A DNA stretch of 64,000 bases. It comes from Desulfobotulus pelophilus (GTDB taxonomy: Bacteria > Desulfobacterota > Desulfobacteria > Desulfobacterales > ASO4-4). A program made the position numbers and the translations under genes. Shown here piece by piece: positions 25,065-33,336 of this stretch. Below the pieces are notes generated by a model. It searched no databases and was not told the origin of the DNA. It worked only from the letters and a program-made list of their open reading frames with translations. The DNA lies in contig NZ_JAPFPW010000004.1 in assembly GCF_026155325.1 (NCBI RefSeq), positions 124,001-188,000 on the forward strand, written 5' to 3'. The stretch's first letter is position 1; each line of letters starts with the position of its first letter.

Positions 25065-26081
25065 ATGCGTGCTGTCACCCGCCGCCGGATGAAAACCTTT
25101 GCCAGCAATCGCAGGGCATGGATCTCCTTATGGATGTTCATGACGCTTTTCACGGCAAGTATTTTTTCCGAGTTCATTGCCAATGAAAGACCCCTTGTAC
25201 TGTATTTTCAGGATCGAATGTATTTTCCCGTTTTTTCTGAGATTCCGGAAACCCTGCTGGGCGGATATTTTGAAACGGATGCGGATTTCACGGACCCTGC
25301 GGTCATTGCCATGGCAGAGGCCCATGGCTGGATGCTCTGGCCGCCGGTCCGCTTTTCATGGCATACGGTGAACCTTGCAAGGGAGGGTGTGTATCCTGCT
25401 GCACCCGGTGAGGGGAACTGGCTGGGAACCGATGACCATGGCCGCGACATTCTGGCGAGGCTTCTCTACGGGTTCCGGGTCTCCGTACTTTTTGGTCTTT
25501 GTCTGGCTGTTTTCAGTACGCTTGTGGGCATTGTGGCCGGGGCGGTGCAGGGGTATTTCGGCGGCAAAGTGGATCTCTTTGGCCAGCGCTTCATGGAAAT
25601 CTGGTCCGGTCTTCCCATGATCTATCTGCTCATCATCCTTTCAAGCTTCATGCAGCCGGGCTTTTTTGTGCTGCTCTTCATCATGCTCTTGTTTTCCTGG
25701 ATGGGCATGGTGGATGTGGTGCGGGCCGAGGTGCTGCGCTGCCGGAACTTAGGCTATGTGAAAGCCGCCCGCTGCATGGGGCTTCCGGACCGGGTGGTGC
25801 TTTTTCGCCATGTGCTGCCCAATGCCATGGTGGCCACCCTGACCTTTCTGCCCTTTGTGCTCAACGGTGCCATCACCACCCTTACATCTTTGGATTTTCT
25901 CGGATTCGGCCTGCCTCCCGGCTCCCCGTCTCTGGGAGAGCTGCTTGCACAGGGAAAGGAAAATCTGGATGCTCCCTGGATCGGCATTGCCGCCTTTGCC
26001 GTGCTGGCCTCCATGCTGAGCCTGCTGGTTTTTATCGGGGAAGGGGTGAGGGATGCCTTTGATCCGCGGCATGAAGGGTAG
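25065..26081 (+). CDS. YejE-like ABC transporter permease
   Basis: A 338-residue permease, partner of the preceding one. The N-terminal segment FASNRRAWISLWMFMTLFTA, and the periplasmic loop NERPLVLYFQDRMYFPVF are typical of YejE. GTDDHGRDILARLLYGFRVS is the family's signature, and the EAA loop is YVKAARCMGLPDRVVLFRHV. The ATPase gene (yejF) that should follow is absent: 20 bp after the stop a defence block begins on the other strand, so the transporter must borrow an ATPase or has lost it. Confidence 0.88.
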   Translation: MRAVTRRRMKTFASNRRAWISLWMFMTLFTASIFSEFIANERPLVLYFQDRMYFPVFSEIPETLLGGYFETDADFTDPAVIAMAEAHGWMLWPPVRFSWHTVNLAREGVYPAAPGEGNWLGTDDHGRDILARLLYGFRVSVLFGLCLAVFSTLVGIVAGAVQGYFGGKVDLFGQRFMEIWSGLPMIYLLIILSSFMQPGFFVLLFIMLLFSWMGMVDVVRAEVLRCRNLGYVKAARCMGLPDRVVLFRHVLPNAMVATLTFLPFVLNGAITTLTSLDFLGFGLPPGSPSLGELLAQGKENLDAPWIGIAAFAVLASMLSLLVFIGEGVRDAFDPRHEG

Positions 26082-26101
26082 GGGGGGGAGTGACACCTTC
26101 A

Positions 26102-26614
26102 TCATCGTCCTTGTCTCCGTCTTGGCACAGCAACCGGGACAAGCGGCTCATGCGCTTTCAGGCTCTGGTCGCCGGTCAGAATTTCTGTGGCAAAGCCCAT
26201 GCGATGATAGAGTTCGGCCACATCTTTAATTGTGGCATCGCCAAAGGAGATCTGTTGGGCAGCCAAAAGTGGCCAGGAATCGGCCAGTTTTTTCAGGCTT
26301 GCCGGTAGCCAAAGATCAGATTGTTGGGAAAAGGCGGCCCATGGTGCTTCACTGTCAGCACTTTTCCGCATTAAATCCGCCAAAGCCTCTGCAAATTCTT
26401 TGCGGCTGTGGGAAGCCTGAGCAATGTGATTACCCGTTTCGATGAGGGTTGCCAGCGGCAGCACAAAAAGAGCCTTTTCCTTAAAACCGGCCTCAATTCT
26501 CTTTGCTATACGTTTTTTGTCCCAGCGGTTTTCAGCAGAACCACAAACATCCATCCCCGGTATCGCCAGCCAGACACACAGGATACTGGTATCAAAAATG
26601 ATAACGCGCCTCAT
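26102..26614 (-). CDS. PIN-like nuclease-fold protein
   Basis: About 170 residues from ATG 26614. The start MRRVIIFDTSIL, a central ATLIETGNHI, and FGDATIKDVAELY with LTGDQSL near the end supply the D-E-D-D acidic set of PIN ribonucleases (toxins such as VapC). Its start overlaps the stop of the AAA ATPase gene (ATGA), so the two are translationally coupled and probably act together. Nuclease activity is inferred. No antitoxin-like gene is adjacent, so the ATPase may be its regulator. Confidence 0.65.
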   Translation of the reverse strand: MRRVIIFDTSILCVWLAIPGMDVCGSAENRWDKKRIAKRIEAGFKEKALFVLPLATLIETGNHIAQASHSRKEFAEALADLMRKSADSEAPWAAFSQQSDLWLPASLKKLADSWPLLAAQQISFGDATIKDVAELYHRMGFATEILTGDQSLKAHEPLVPVAVPRRRQGR

Positions 26615-27867
26615 GGCTTGGCCTCCCGCTTCAAGGCCTCTTCCAGCCATCCCCATTCAGAGAGTCTCCCCAGCGTTCCGCTTGCAATCAGTTTGGGCAA
26701 GGCATCAATATCCTCCAGCAAGGTCAGTTTGCTGAATCCAGTAGTATCTTCACGATGGACAACGGTGATAAAGGGCACCATACCCACTACGGCAGCGGCA
26801 TCCAGTAAAGCTGGATTATGGGTGGTGACCAGCACATCAATGTTTCGCTCTTTTCCCAGAGTTTTGAGCATATCCACCAGAAAATGCGCCCGAGAAGGAT
26901 GCAGCCCGTTATCCACCTCCTCAATGACCAGCAGACTGTCAGGCTCCCGGGTCAACAGGGCTGTGACGATGGCCAGATAACGCAAGGTACCATCGGACAT
27001 ACCGCGGGCATCCACTTCATGGGTTGGTTGTTTTTCCCAGCCTTCCTCGCAGTAAAGCATGGCATCTGTTTTGAATTTTCCCACGGGCTCGGTCCAGATG
27101 CGTTGAATGTCGCGTTCCGGAAGATCCTTGAGATAGCGGGTCAGGGTTTCTTCAACGATCTTTTTCCTATCCGTTTCCAGACCGGCCAGAACCCCGGCAA
27201 TATTAGAGCCGTCCGCCAGCAGTTTCTCCGACAGTGGTGTGTAATTCCGCATATGGCTTGGGATGGGGTCGAATACAAAAATTTTCTGCAGATGAGAGAG
27301 TACCCGTCTCGCACCTTCCTGAATTTCCTTTTTCACATTCAGGGTTTCGACCTGAGAAAGAATGATATTGGCACGGTTCAGATCATGTCGTTTACCCCTT
27401 CCCTGGGTTCCCGTAGAAAAATAGGTGGGGATGCCGGGTGAGCTGGATTCTTCCTGCTTGGTCTGAAACAACATTTTTTCTCTGGGATGTTCCCGGCGGG
27501 GACCGTAGGTGAGCAGGGTCAGTTCTTCCGCATAAACCTCGGCCTTTGTGCCATTGAGCAGGACGGTCAGGTCATAGCGGTAATCCTGCCTTTCATTATC
27601 ACTTCCCAGCGTAACAGAAAGCTGAAATTTCTTTTCAGGTTTACGGCAAATCCATTCCACTCCACCACGCAGAGCAGGCAGACTCACATCTCCGGCAATG
27701 GCAGGAAAAATAGCAATCCCCTGACTGACCCGATTGAGAAAAAGAAGGGCATCCAGACAATTTGACTTACCGCTGGCATTGCTGCCAATCAGAACCGTCA
27801 GGGGGTCAACATGGAGTGTTGCTTTTTCGAAGCTTTTCCAGTTGATGAGTTCCAGTTCTTTTATCAT
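26611..27867 (-). CDS. AAA ATPase (OLD/AAA_15-21 type) paired with the PIN protein
   Basis: About 418 residues from ATG 27867, chosen for its GGAG site and for the canonical start MIKELELINWKSFEKATLHV. An in-frame ATG at 27930 is an alternative. P-loop IGSNASGKSN (about residue 30), signature-like ARGMSDGTLRYLAI, Walker B LLVIEEVDNGLHP and H-motif TTHNPAL are all present, so it is a complete SMC-like ATPase without coiled coil. Such ATPases are sensors in several antiviral systems (OLD, PARIS, Septu-like), here with a PIN partner. Its last ~127 bp are duplicated at 29741-29867. Confidence 0.8.
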   Translation of the reverse strand: MIKELELINWKSFEKATLHVDPLTVLIGSNASGKSNCLDALLFLNRVSQGIAIFPAIAGDVSLPALRGGVEWICRKPEKKFQLSVTLGSDNERQDYRYDLTVLLNGTKAEVYAEELTLLTYGPRREHPREKMLFQTKQEESSSPGIPTYFSTGTQGRGKRHDLNRANIILSQVETLNVKKEIQEGARRVLSHLQKIFVFDPIPSHMRNYTPLSEKLLADGSNIAGVLAGLETDRKKIVEETLTRYLKDLPERDIQRIWTEPVGKFKTDAMLYCEEGWEKQPTHEVDARGMSDGTLRYLAIVTALLTREPDSLLVIEEVDNGLHPSRAHFLVDMLKTLGKERNIDVLVTTHNPALLDAAAVVGMVPFITVVHREDTTGFSKLTLLEDIDALPKLIASGTLGRLSEWGWLEEALKREAKP

Positions 27868-27985
27868 GGCTACTCCATTCCAGGGTTTATCAGGTGCCAT
27901 GGCTCTGTAAAGAGCCCATTCCTCCTGCATTGAATCTTCAAATTTTTTGGCTGAAATCGTCTCTTTCGGTTTTGTAGAATCCGAT

Positions 27986-28351
27986 TCACGAAGGTACCTC
28001 CTGCAGGTTTTCAAGCGGCACCCAGCCGGATTCGGAACTACCTGATTTTTCGCACCAAACCCAGCCGTTGAGGGCTTTTGTGCCAATAAGCAACTCTCCT
28101 TTTTGCACATTCAGCTCCCTTGCCGTGTAGTCTTCACGGGCACGGGCGGTGTTGTCTGTGATGATCTCGATAATCTGTGCCGGAACCCAGCCCCCTTTTT
28201 GTCCAGGCGTTTCACAGAATATCCAGTTTTCCCATCCCTCCGGGCCTTCATATTTCTCACCCACGCTGAGAGAAGCGCCTTTTTCAAAGGTAATGGGTTC
28301 GGGAAATTCGCTGGTGTGGTCTTGAATGACAAGGTACTGTCTGGTTTCCAT
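27986..28351 (-). CDS. Tandem SH3-domain protein
   Basis: A 121-residue protein made of two eukaryote-like SH3 folds: residues about 3-60 (YLVIQDHTSEFPEPITFEKG ... GGWVPAQIIEI) and 66-118 (AREDYTARELNVQKGELLIG ... GWVPLENLQEV). The ALYDY-like and GWVP motifs are those of peptide-binding SH3 domains. No signal peptide, so cytoplasmic, unlike most bacterial SH3b proteins. Placed between a Fic gene and the AAA/PIN pair on the same strand, it may be an adaptor or antitoxin. This is inference from position. Confidence 0.75.
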   Translation of the reverse strand: METRQYLVIQDHTSEFPEPITFEKGASLSVGEKYEGPEGWENWIFCETPGQKGGWVPAQIIEIITDNTARAREDYTARELNVQKGELLIGTKALNGWVWCEKSGSSESGWVPLENLQEVPS

Positions 28352-28458
28352 GTTTGTTTCCTTCAGCTAAGGATTGATGGTAGAGAGTTCGGAAAGACAG
28401 GTTTTTCTTCCCCGTGTGAGAGGGGCAAGGATAATCACTTGGCCCTATCCTGCTCGAT

Positions 28459-29628
28459 TTATTTCCCCGGCAGTTCCGTGCCGCGTCCCATGATCTCGAT
28501 ATAACCTGCATAGCTGAACAGGCGGTTGCGTTTCTGGGCGGTCAGCTCCTTGACGATACCGAGCTGCTCCAGGTGGCCGAGCGCCTTATTGACCGTGGCT
28601 GGAGTGATGCCGGTCTTCTTAACCAGGGAGCCAGAGGTGGCGATGGGATGTTCCATCAGCGCCCGGTGGACCTGCAGGGTGGATGCCGCTGCCCGTCCCA
28701 GGCTGCTGATCTTGTCACGGTCCTGATTCGTCAGGTCGAGAAGCTGCCGGGATGTTTCCACCGCCTGGGTGGCCGTGGCAATCACCGCCTCGGCAAAGAA
28801 ATCGAGCCAGGCTTCCCAGTCACCGGTCAGGCGGACATTGTTGAGCAGCTCGTAGTAATACTGGCGGTGCGTCTTGAAATAGAGGCTGAGGTAGAGCATC
28901 GGTTCCCGCAGCACCTTCTGCTCATACAGGATCAAGGCGATCAGCAGACGACCGAGACGGCCATTGCCATCGAGGAAGGGGTGGATGGTTTCAAACTGCA
29001 CATGGGCCAGCGCCGCCTTGAGCAGCACCGGGGTCGGCTCGGGCTGGTCATGGAGGAAAAGCTCCAGCCTGCCCATACACTCCAGCATCTCTTCCGCCGG
29101 AGGCGGAACAAAGGCCGCGTTGCCCGGCCGGGTGCCGCCGATCCAGTTCTGGCTGCGCCGGAATTCGCCCGGAGTCTGATTGCTGCCCCGGCCTCTGGTC
29201 AGCAGCACACCATGAATTTCCCGAAACAGGCGCAGCGATAATGGCAGCCCTTCTTTCAGAAGGTGCAGACCATGGTGGAGCGCTGCAACGTAGTTGCTGA
29301 CCTCCCGTACGTCATCCAGTGGTACGCCGGGTTCCTGATCCAGCTCGAACAGCAGCAGGTCGGACAGAGACGACTGGGTTCCCTCGATCATGGAAGAGAG
29401 TACCGCTTCCTTACGGACGTACATGTAGAGGAACAGGGAGGTGTCCGGCAAGAGGGTCGAGACGCTGTCCAGCCTGCCGAGGGCCAGCAGCGCCTGATCG
29501 AATTTGCTGCGTAGCTCCGGGGTCCAGTGGATGGGCGGATGCGGCGGCAGCGGCGCAGGCACGAAGGCCTGAGCCTTCTCACCCACCGTCGATATGGTTA
29601 CGTACCTGCCCTGGAGTTCTCGTTTCAT
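28459..29628 (-). CDS. Fic-family AMPylase-like protein 1
   Basis: A 389-residue class II Fic protein. The N-terminal inhibitory motif SSMIEG (S-x-x-x-E-G) precedes the Fic core with the complete active site HPFLDGNGRLGRLL (about residues 215-228). A C-terminal winged helix (LVKKTGITPATVNKALGHLEQL) suggests DNA binding and autoregulation. Fic enzymes transfer AMP or other nucleotides to hydroxyl side chains. The intact inhibitory glutamate suggests the enzyme is normally held inactive. It is embedded in a type I restriction block. Confidence 0.9.
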   Translation of the reverse strand: MKRELQGRYVTISTVGEKAQAFVPAPLPPHPPIHWTPELRSKFDQALLALGRLDSVSTLLPDTSLFLYMYVRKEAVLSSMIEGTQSSLSDLLLFELDQEPGVPLDDVREVSNYVAALHHGLHLLKEGLPLSLRLFREIHGVLLTRGRGSNQTPGEFRRSQNWIGGTRPGNAAFVPPPAEEMLECMGRLELFLHDQPEPTPVLLKAALAHVQFETIHPFLDGNGRLGRLLIALILYEQKVLREPMLYLSLYFKTHRQYYYELLNNVRLTGDWEAWLDFFAEAVIATATQAVETSRQLLDLTNQDRDKISSLGRAAASTLQVHRALMEHPIATSGSLVKKTGITPATVNKALGHLEQLGIVKELTAQKRNRLFSYAGYIEIMGRGTELPGK

Positions 29629-29740
29629 TCTGCCCGCCTTGAACCTAAAATAAGATTGGATGTTATTTTACTTTAACCTTAAATACTAAAATAAAGAGTC
29701 GCAAAGTAAAAATCAAGGGGCTTTTCCGAAGGACGGCTGT

Positions 29741-29867
29741 ATGGCTTGGCCTCCCGTTTTAACGCCTCTTTCAGCCATCCCCACTCAGAGAGTTTCCCCA
29801 GCCTTCCGCTTGCAATCAGTTTGGGCAAGGCATCAATATCCTCCAGCAAGGTCAGTTTGCTGAATCC
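29741..29867 (-). pseudogene. Duplicated 3' end of the AAA ATPase gene
   Basis: This stretch repeats 26614-26740 nearly exactly, encoding GFSKLTLLEDIDALPKLIAS and the following LSEWGW ... LKREAKP tail. The terminal ATGA junction is changed to ATAC, so no stop or PIN start remains. Its upstream edge supplies the last four codons (DSAN) and stop of the second Fic gene. Confidence 0.85.
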
Positions 29868-30850
29868 CGTAGCAGACGGCCCTTGTCCGTCAGCCGGTAT
29901 TTCTGTTTGCTGCTGCGTGGCTTATCGGGGAGGGTCATTTCAATGAGACCGGCATCCAAAGCAGGGAGCAGGTAGGCCTTACGGAAATGCTCATTATCTT
30001 TCAGCCCAAGGGTTTCTTTGAGCTGTTGCCGGGTCATTTCGGAGGTTAAGACCGAAAGGAGCCGGACTTCCGGGGTGACTTCCTGTGTGACTTCCGGGGT
30101 TGATGTGCGGACCGTATCCAGAATCATCCGCAACATAAAAACAACAAAGGGGGAGGCATCGGACTGGCGGGTGCTCTCCTGAATCGCCTGATAGTACGCG
30201 GTCTGGTGCTGGAAGATGAGGCTTTCCACCGGGATGTCAGCAAACAAGGCATTCCAGCGGGCGAGAATCAGGCTTTGCCATAACCGGCCCATGCGGCCGT
30301 TGCCATCGGCGAAGGGGTGGATGAATTCGAACGCGTAGTGAAAAACCGAACATGCGATGAGTGGGTGGGCATCGGTGGCGGCCAGCCATCGGAACAGATC
30401 GGCCATCAGATATGGCACCTGCTCTGCGGGCGGGGCCATGTGGATCACCTGTTTGCCAGCCATCACCCCCACGCCGCCCTGTCGGTACATACCCGTCTCG
30501 TCAATCAGGCCGGACATCAGTATCCGATGGGCTTCCAGCAGGTTCTTTTCCACATTGGGCTTCCAGATATGGAACCGGTCGTAGGCGGCCAGGGCATTTT
30601 TCACTTCCTGCACCTCACGGGGTGGGGCAATGACCCGCTTGCCCTCCAGAATTGCCGTGATCTGCGCCTCACTCAGGGTGTTGCCCTCGATGGCCAGCGA
30701 AGCGTGAATGGTGCGAACACGGTTAATGCGCCGCAGCCGCAAGACTTTCGCCTGATCGGTGAGTACGGTCCGTCTTCCGATGGCCTCGCTGATCTTGGCG
30801 ACCAGATTCACAATCAGCGGGGTGATGGTGTAGGGCGGCTGGTATTTCAT
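29852..30850 (-). CDS. Fic-family protein 2, C-terminus replaced
   Basis: About 332 residues from ATG 30850 (AGGAAAA site); an in-frame ATG at 30883 would add 11. The inhibitory motif is SLAIEGN (S-x-x-x-E-G). The Fic core HPFADGNGRMGRLW (about residue 177) is complete. The C-terminal region holds a winged helix (MTRQQLKETLGLKDNEHFRK ... PDKPRSSKQKYRLTDKGR). The last four residues and the stop come from a duplicated piece of AAA-ATPase gene, so the natural C-terminus is lost, probably by only a few residues. It starts just after hsdS. Confidence 0.85.
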   Translation of the reverse strand: MKYQPPYTITPLIVNLVAKISEAIGRRTVLTDQAKVLRLRRINRVRTIHASLAIEGNTLSEAQITAILEGKRVIAPPREVQEVKNALAAYDRFHIWKPNVEKNLLEAHRILMSGLIDETGMYRQGGVGVMAGKQVIHMAPPAEQVPYLMADLFRWLAATDAHPLIACSVFHYAFEFIHPFADGNGRMGRLWQSLILARWNALFADIPVESLIFQHQTAYYQAIQESTRQSDASPFVVFMLRMILDTVRTSTPEVTQEVTPEVRLLSVLTSEMTRQQLKETLGLKDNEHFRKAYLLPALDAGLIEMTLPDKPRSSKQKYRLTDKGRLLRDSAN

Positions 30851-30887
30851 GTGGCTGTTTTCCTGATCATTGAAGATGCCCATCCAG

Positions 30888-32213
30888 CTATTTCAGCAGC
30901 ATTGGTTTTTGTTTCTCAAAGCAGGACAAATTGCTGGTATGGCTTTTTGTCGGAGAGGAGAAGTGAAAGGGTTTTTCAGATTCCGGCAAAGCAATGTCAG
31001 GCTCTGTTTCAGCAGGTTCTTTGCGGGACGCATCCGGTTCGGTGGGCAGGGGTATCCGGGACAGATCCAGCTCGCCCTTGAATGCCTTCTGAGTCAGTGC
31101 GGCATAGAGGGTTTCCAGATCGGTGAGGCTTTGCTGGTAGCGGGATTTGAGGCCTTCGACCTTTTCGACAATGGCGGCGAATTGGTTTTGGAGGTCAATG
31201 TCGGGGGTTATGATTTCGAAATTTTGAATCTGGGTAAGATTTAGTCCCGGCTTAGCTTGCCCATACTGCTGTTTCGTTATGATCCGCTGCCCGCAAGCTG
31301 GCATGGATAGATAAAAGGAAAGGTAAACGGGATTAATTCCTTTTGTTCTGATAATTGCTACATGCTGACTTATATAGGCCTCCTCGAAATCTTGTGGAAC
31401 AGAGCAAACTCTGCCAATTTTAGAACCCGTGATCGTCAGTAAAACATCGCCTTGAATAACCCTCGTTCTTTCAGTTTCTTTATTATTTGGGGGGGTGACA
31501 TAAACGATATCATCCGAACCAATGGCGTTCATTTGAACATCTAAAGAACGGATAAATCGTTTTCCTGAATCAGAATAGTATTTTGCCCATCCTCGGCCAC
31601 CACTAGTTAGATGTGTAATGTAGGGCGAGAGAGTAGAAATATTATGCTTCTTCTCATTTTGTTCTGGGTCGCCGAACATCTCCAGAAAGACGCTTTTGAG
31701 CAGGTCGTCGAGTTGTTGCAGGTGCTGTTTGCGGTGGGCGATCAGCCCTTCTACCTTGCCGAGCAGATGGGCAATGCGTTTTTGATCCTTGATCGGTGGG
31801 ATAGGTATTTCGATTTTTTTTAGAGTTTCTTGTGTAATCGCCTTAAATGTTGAGCCAGTGCCTAGGGCATCAATTTGCTTCTCGTTCGCCTTGAAGAAAT
31901 AGTAAAGAAACATACCATCCAGACTGGAAGATGGACGTATGGCGGACAGACCACGTCCAATAATAGACTTTTGATTACAGATATTTACTGCGCCGACAGG
32001 GGCGCGAACTGATATTAGAATGTCACCTGGCTCTGCTTCCTTGCGCTTGGCACTTGTGCACCACATACGAACTGTAGGAAACATTTCTTGAAAATCTGCC
32101 TTCCCTTGAAAAAATGGCAGCCCATTACCAGTTGAGTTGTAGGTCGATGATTCAGGAGATTGACCTGCAATGATTTTTGTCACTGCCTGTAGTTGTTTTT
32201 TTTTCACGACCAC
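30888..32213 (-). CDS. hsdS: Type I restriction specificity subunit HsdS
   Basis: A 441-residue specificity subunit with two target-recognition domains and two conserved helical spacers: IPIPPIKDQKRIAHLLGKVEGLIAHRKQ after the first and the LQNQFAAIVEKVEGLKSRYQ helix after the second. It dictates the DNA sequence methylated and cut by the HsdM/HsdR complex. It starts with GTG (32213 or 32207); no ATG is available. The C-terminal tail of about 60 residues (LSRIPLPTEPDASRKE ...) is longer than usual and low in complexity. Confidence 0.88.
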   Translation of the reverse strand: MVVKKKQLQAVTKIIAGQSPESSTYNSTGNGLPFFQGKADFQEMFPTVRMWCTSAKRKEAEPGDILISVRAPVGAVNICNQKSIIGRGLSAIRPSSSLDGMFLYYFFKANEKQIDALGTGSTFKAITQETLKKIEIPIPPIKDQKRIAHLLGKVEGLIAHRKQHLQQLDDLLKSVFLEMFGDPEQNEKKHNISTLSPYITHLTSGGRGWAKYYSDSGKRFIRSLDVQMNAIGSDDIVYVTPPNNKETERTRVIQGDVLLTITGSKIGRVCSVPQDFEEAYISQHVAIIRTKGINPVYLSFYLSMPACGQRIITKQQYGQAKPGLNLTQIQNFEIITPDIDLQNQFAAIVEKVEGLKSRYQQSLTDLETLYAALTQKAFKGELDLSRIPLPTEPDASRKEPAETEPDIALPESEKPFHFSSPTKSHTSNLSCFEKQKPMLLK

Positions 32214-32290
32214 ACCTCATTTTTTATTTCGTGTGTTTCGTGGTTAAAAATCCTCTTCATTCCGTGTTTTCTGTGTCTTCCGTGGTTCAT
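32214..32290 (-). repeat. Degenerate CCACGAA-type intergenic repeat upstream of hsdS
   Basis: On the minus strand two units, AACCACGGAAGACACAGAAA and AACCACGAAACACACGAAAT, lie between the DUF1016 stop and the hsdS start. Such ACCACGAARACACGAA strings recur near accessory genes in many bacterial genomes; their role is unknown. Confidence 0.5.
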
Positions 32291-32295
32291 CTTCT

Positions 32296-33336
32296 TCATT
32301 CCCCACCTCCGGGTAATTTCCGTTCTGCCAGTCGCTCCCGCACCTCAATCAAGGCATTGTGCAGTTTTTCTTCCAGCAGTTTTTTGGGAGGCAGTTCCGT
32401 CCAGTATTCGGCCACCATGATATTGTCTTTCTGCATATTGAGCAGCTCCACCTGTTCGGTACCGGCTTCCGCACAGAGGATCAGTCCGATGGGGGCTTCT
32501 TCGCTATTCTGCCGTTCGTATTTGTTGAGCCAGTTGAGATAGAGTTCCATCTGGCCCTTGAAGGCGGCTTTGAAACGGTCGATTTTCAATTCCACCGCCA
32601 CCAGTCGCCTCAGCTTCCGGTGAAAGAAGAGCAGATCAAGGTAAAAATCCTCGCCGTCAATAATCATCCGTTTCTGGCGCTCCACAAAGGCAAAGCCTTT
32701 ACCCAGCTCCAGAATGAAAAGCTCCAGCTCCTTGAGGAGGGCGGTCTCCAGCTCATTTTCCAGATACCCCTCCTTCAGTCCCAGAAAATCGAGAAAGTAA
32801 GGATCTTTGAAGCTGCCGTTCAGGTGATCCGCCTCGGCCAGGGATAGTTTTGTATCGGCAATTTCGGAGCGTTCAAAGGCCTTGCGCTCGATCTGGCGTT
32901 GCAGTTCCCGTTTGCTCCATTTACCTTCGATTGCCTGTCTGGCGTAAAACCACCGGGCCTCACTGCTTTGCAGAGACATCAGAATGGTAAAATGCGTCCA
33001 GCTCAATTGTGACACCAGCGGTGACACAATCTCGAAGTCTGGAAAAACCTCAGCAAACTGCATCATCCGTCTCAGGTTTCTGACCTCAAAACTGTTGCCA
33101 TAGAGGGCGGCCAGCTCCCCCGCCAGTGACACCACCACCTGCTTGCCGTATTCCGCCCGCTCTCCGTGCAAGACCTCTTCATTGATGCGTTTGCCCACAT
33201 GCCAGTAGGTGATGGTGACCGCACTGTTAACCGCAGAAACCGCCTGCTTCCGGCCCTGATCAATCAAAGACTTCAGGTCTTGAAGCAGATTTCCTGCGCA
33301 GGAATCGGGCAAGCTGTTTTGTGGGCTGCTGCTCAT
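32296..33336 (-). CDS. DUF1016 / YhcG-type PD-(D/E)xK nuclease-like protein
   Basis: A 346-residue protein with the N-terminal DUF1016_N domain (AVTITYWHVGKRINEEVLHG, YGKQVVVSLAGELAALYG) and the C-terminal YhcG nuclease domain (GKGFAFVERQKRMIIDGEDF, then YLDLLFFHRKLRRLVAVELK with the D and E-x-K of PD-(D/E)xK). The active residues are present. These proteins often sit inside type I R-M operons; their job there is not settled. The gene overlaps hsdM by ATGA, so it is co-translated with the methylase. Confidence 0.88.
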   Translation of the reverse strand: MSSSPQNSLPDSCAGNLLQDLKSLIDQGRKQAVSAVNSAVTITYWHVGKRINEEVLHGERAEYGKQVVVSLAGELAALYGNSFEVRNLRRMMQFAEVFPDFEIVSPLVSQLSWTHFTILMSLQSSEARWFYARQAIEGKWSKRELQRQIERKAFERSEIADTKLSLAEADHLNGSFKDPYFLDFLGLKEGYLENELETALLKELELFILELGKGFAFVERQKRMIIDGEDFYLDLLFFHRKLRRLVAVELKIDRFKAAFKGQMELYLNWLNKYERQNSEEAPIGLILCAEAGTEQVELLNMQKDNIMVAEYWTELPPKKLLEEKLHNALIEVRERLAERKLPGGGE

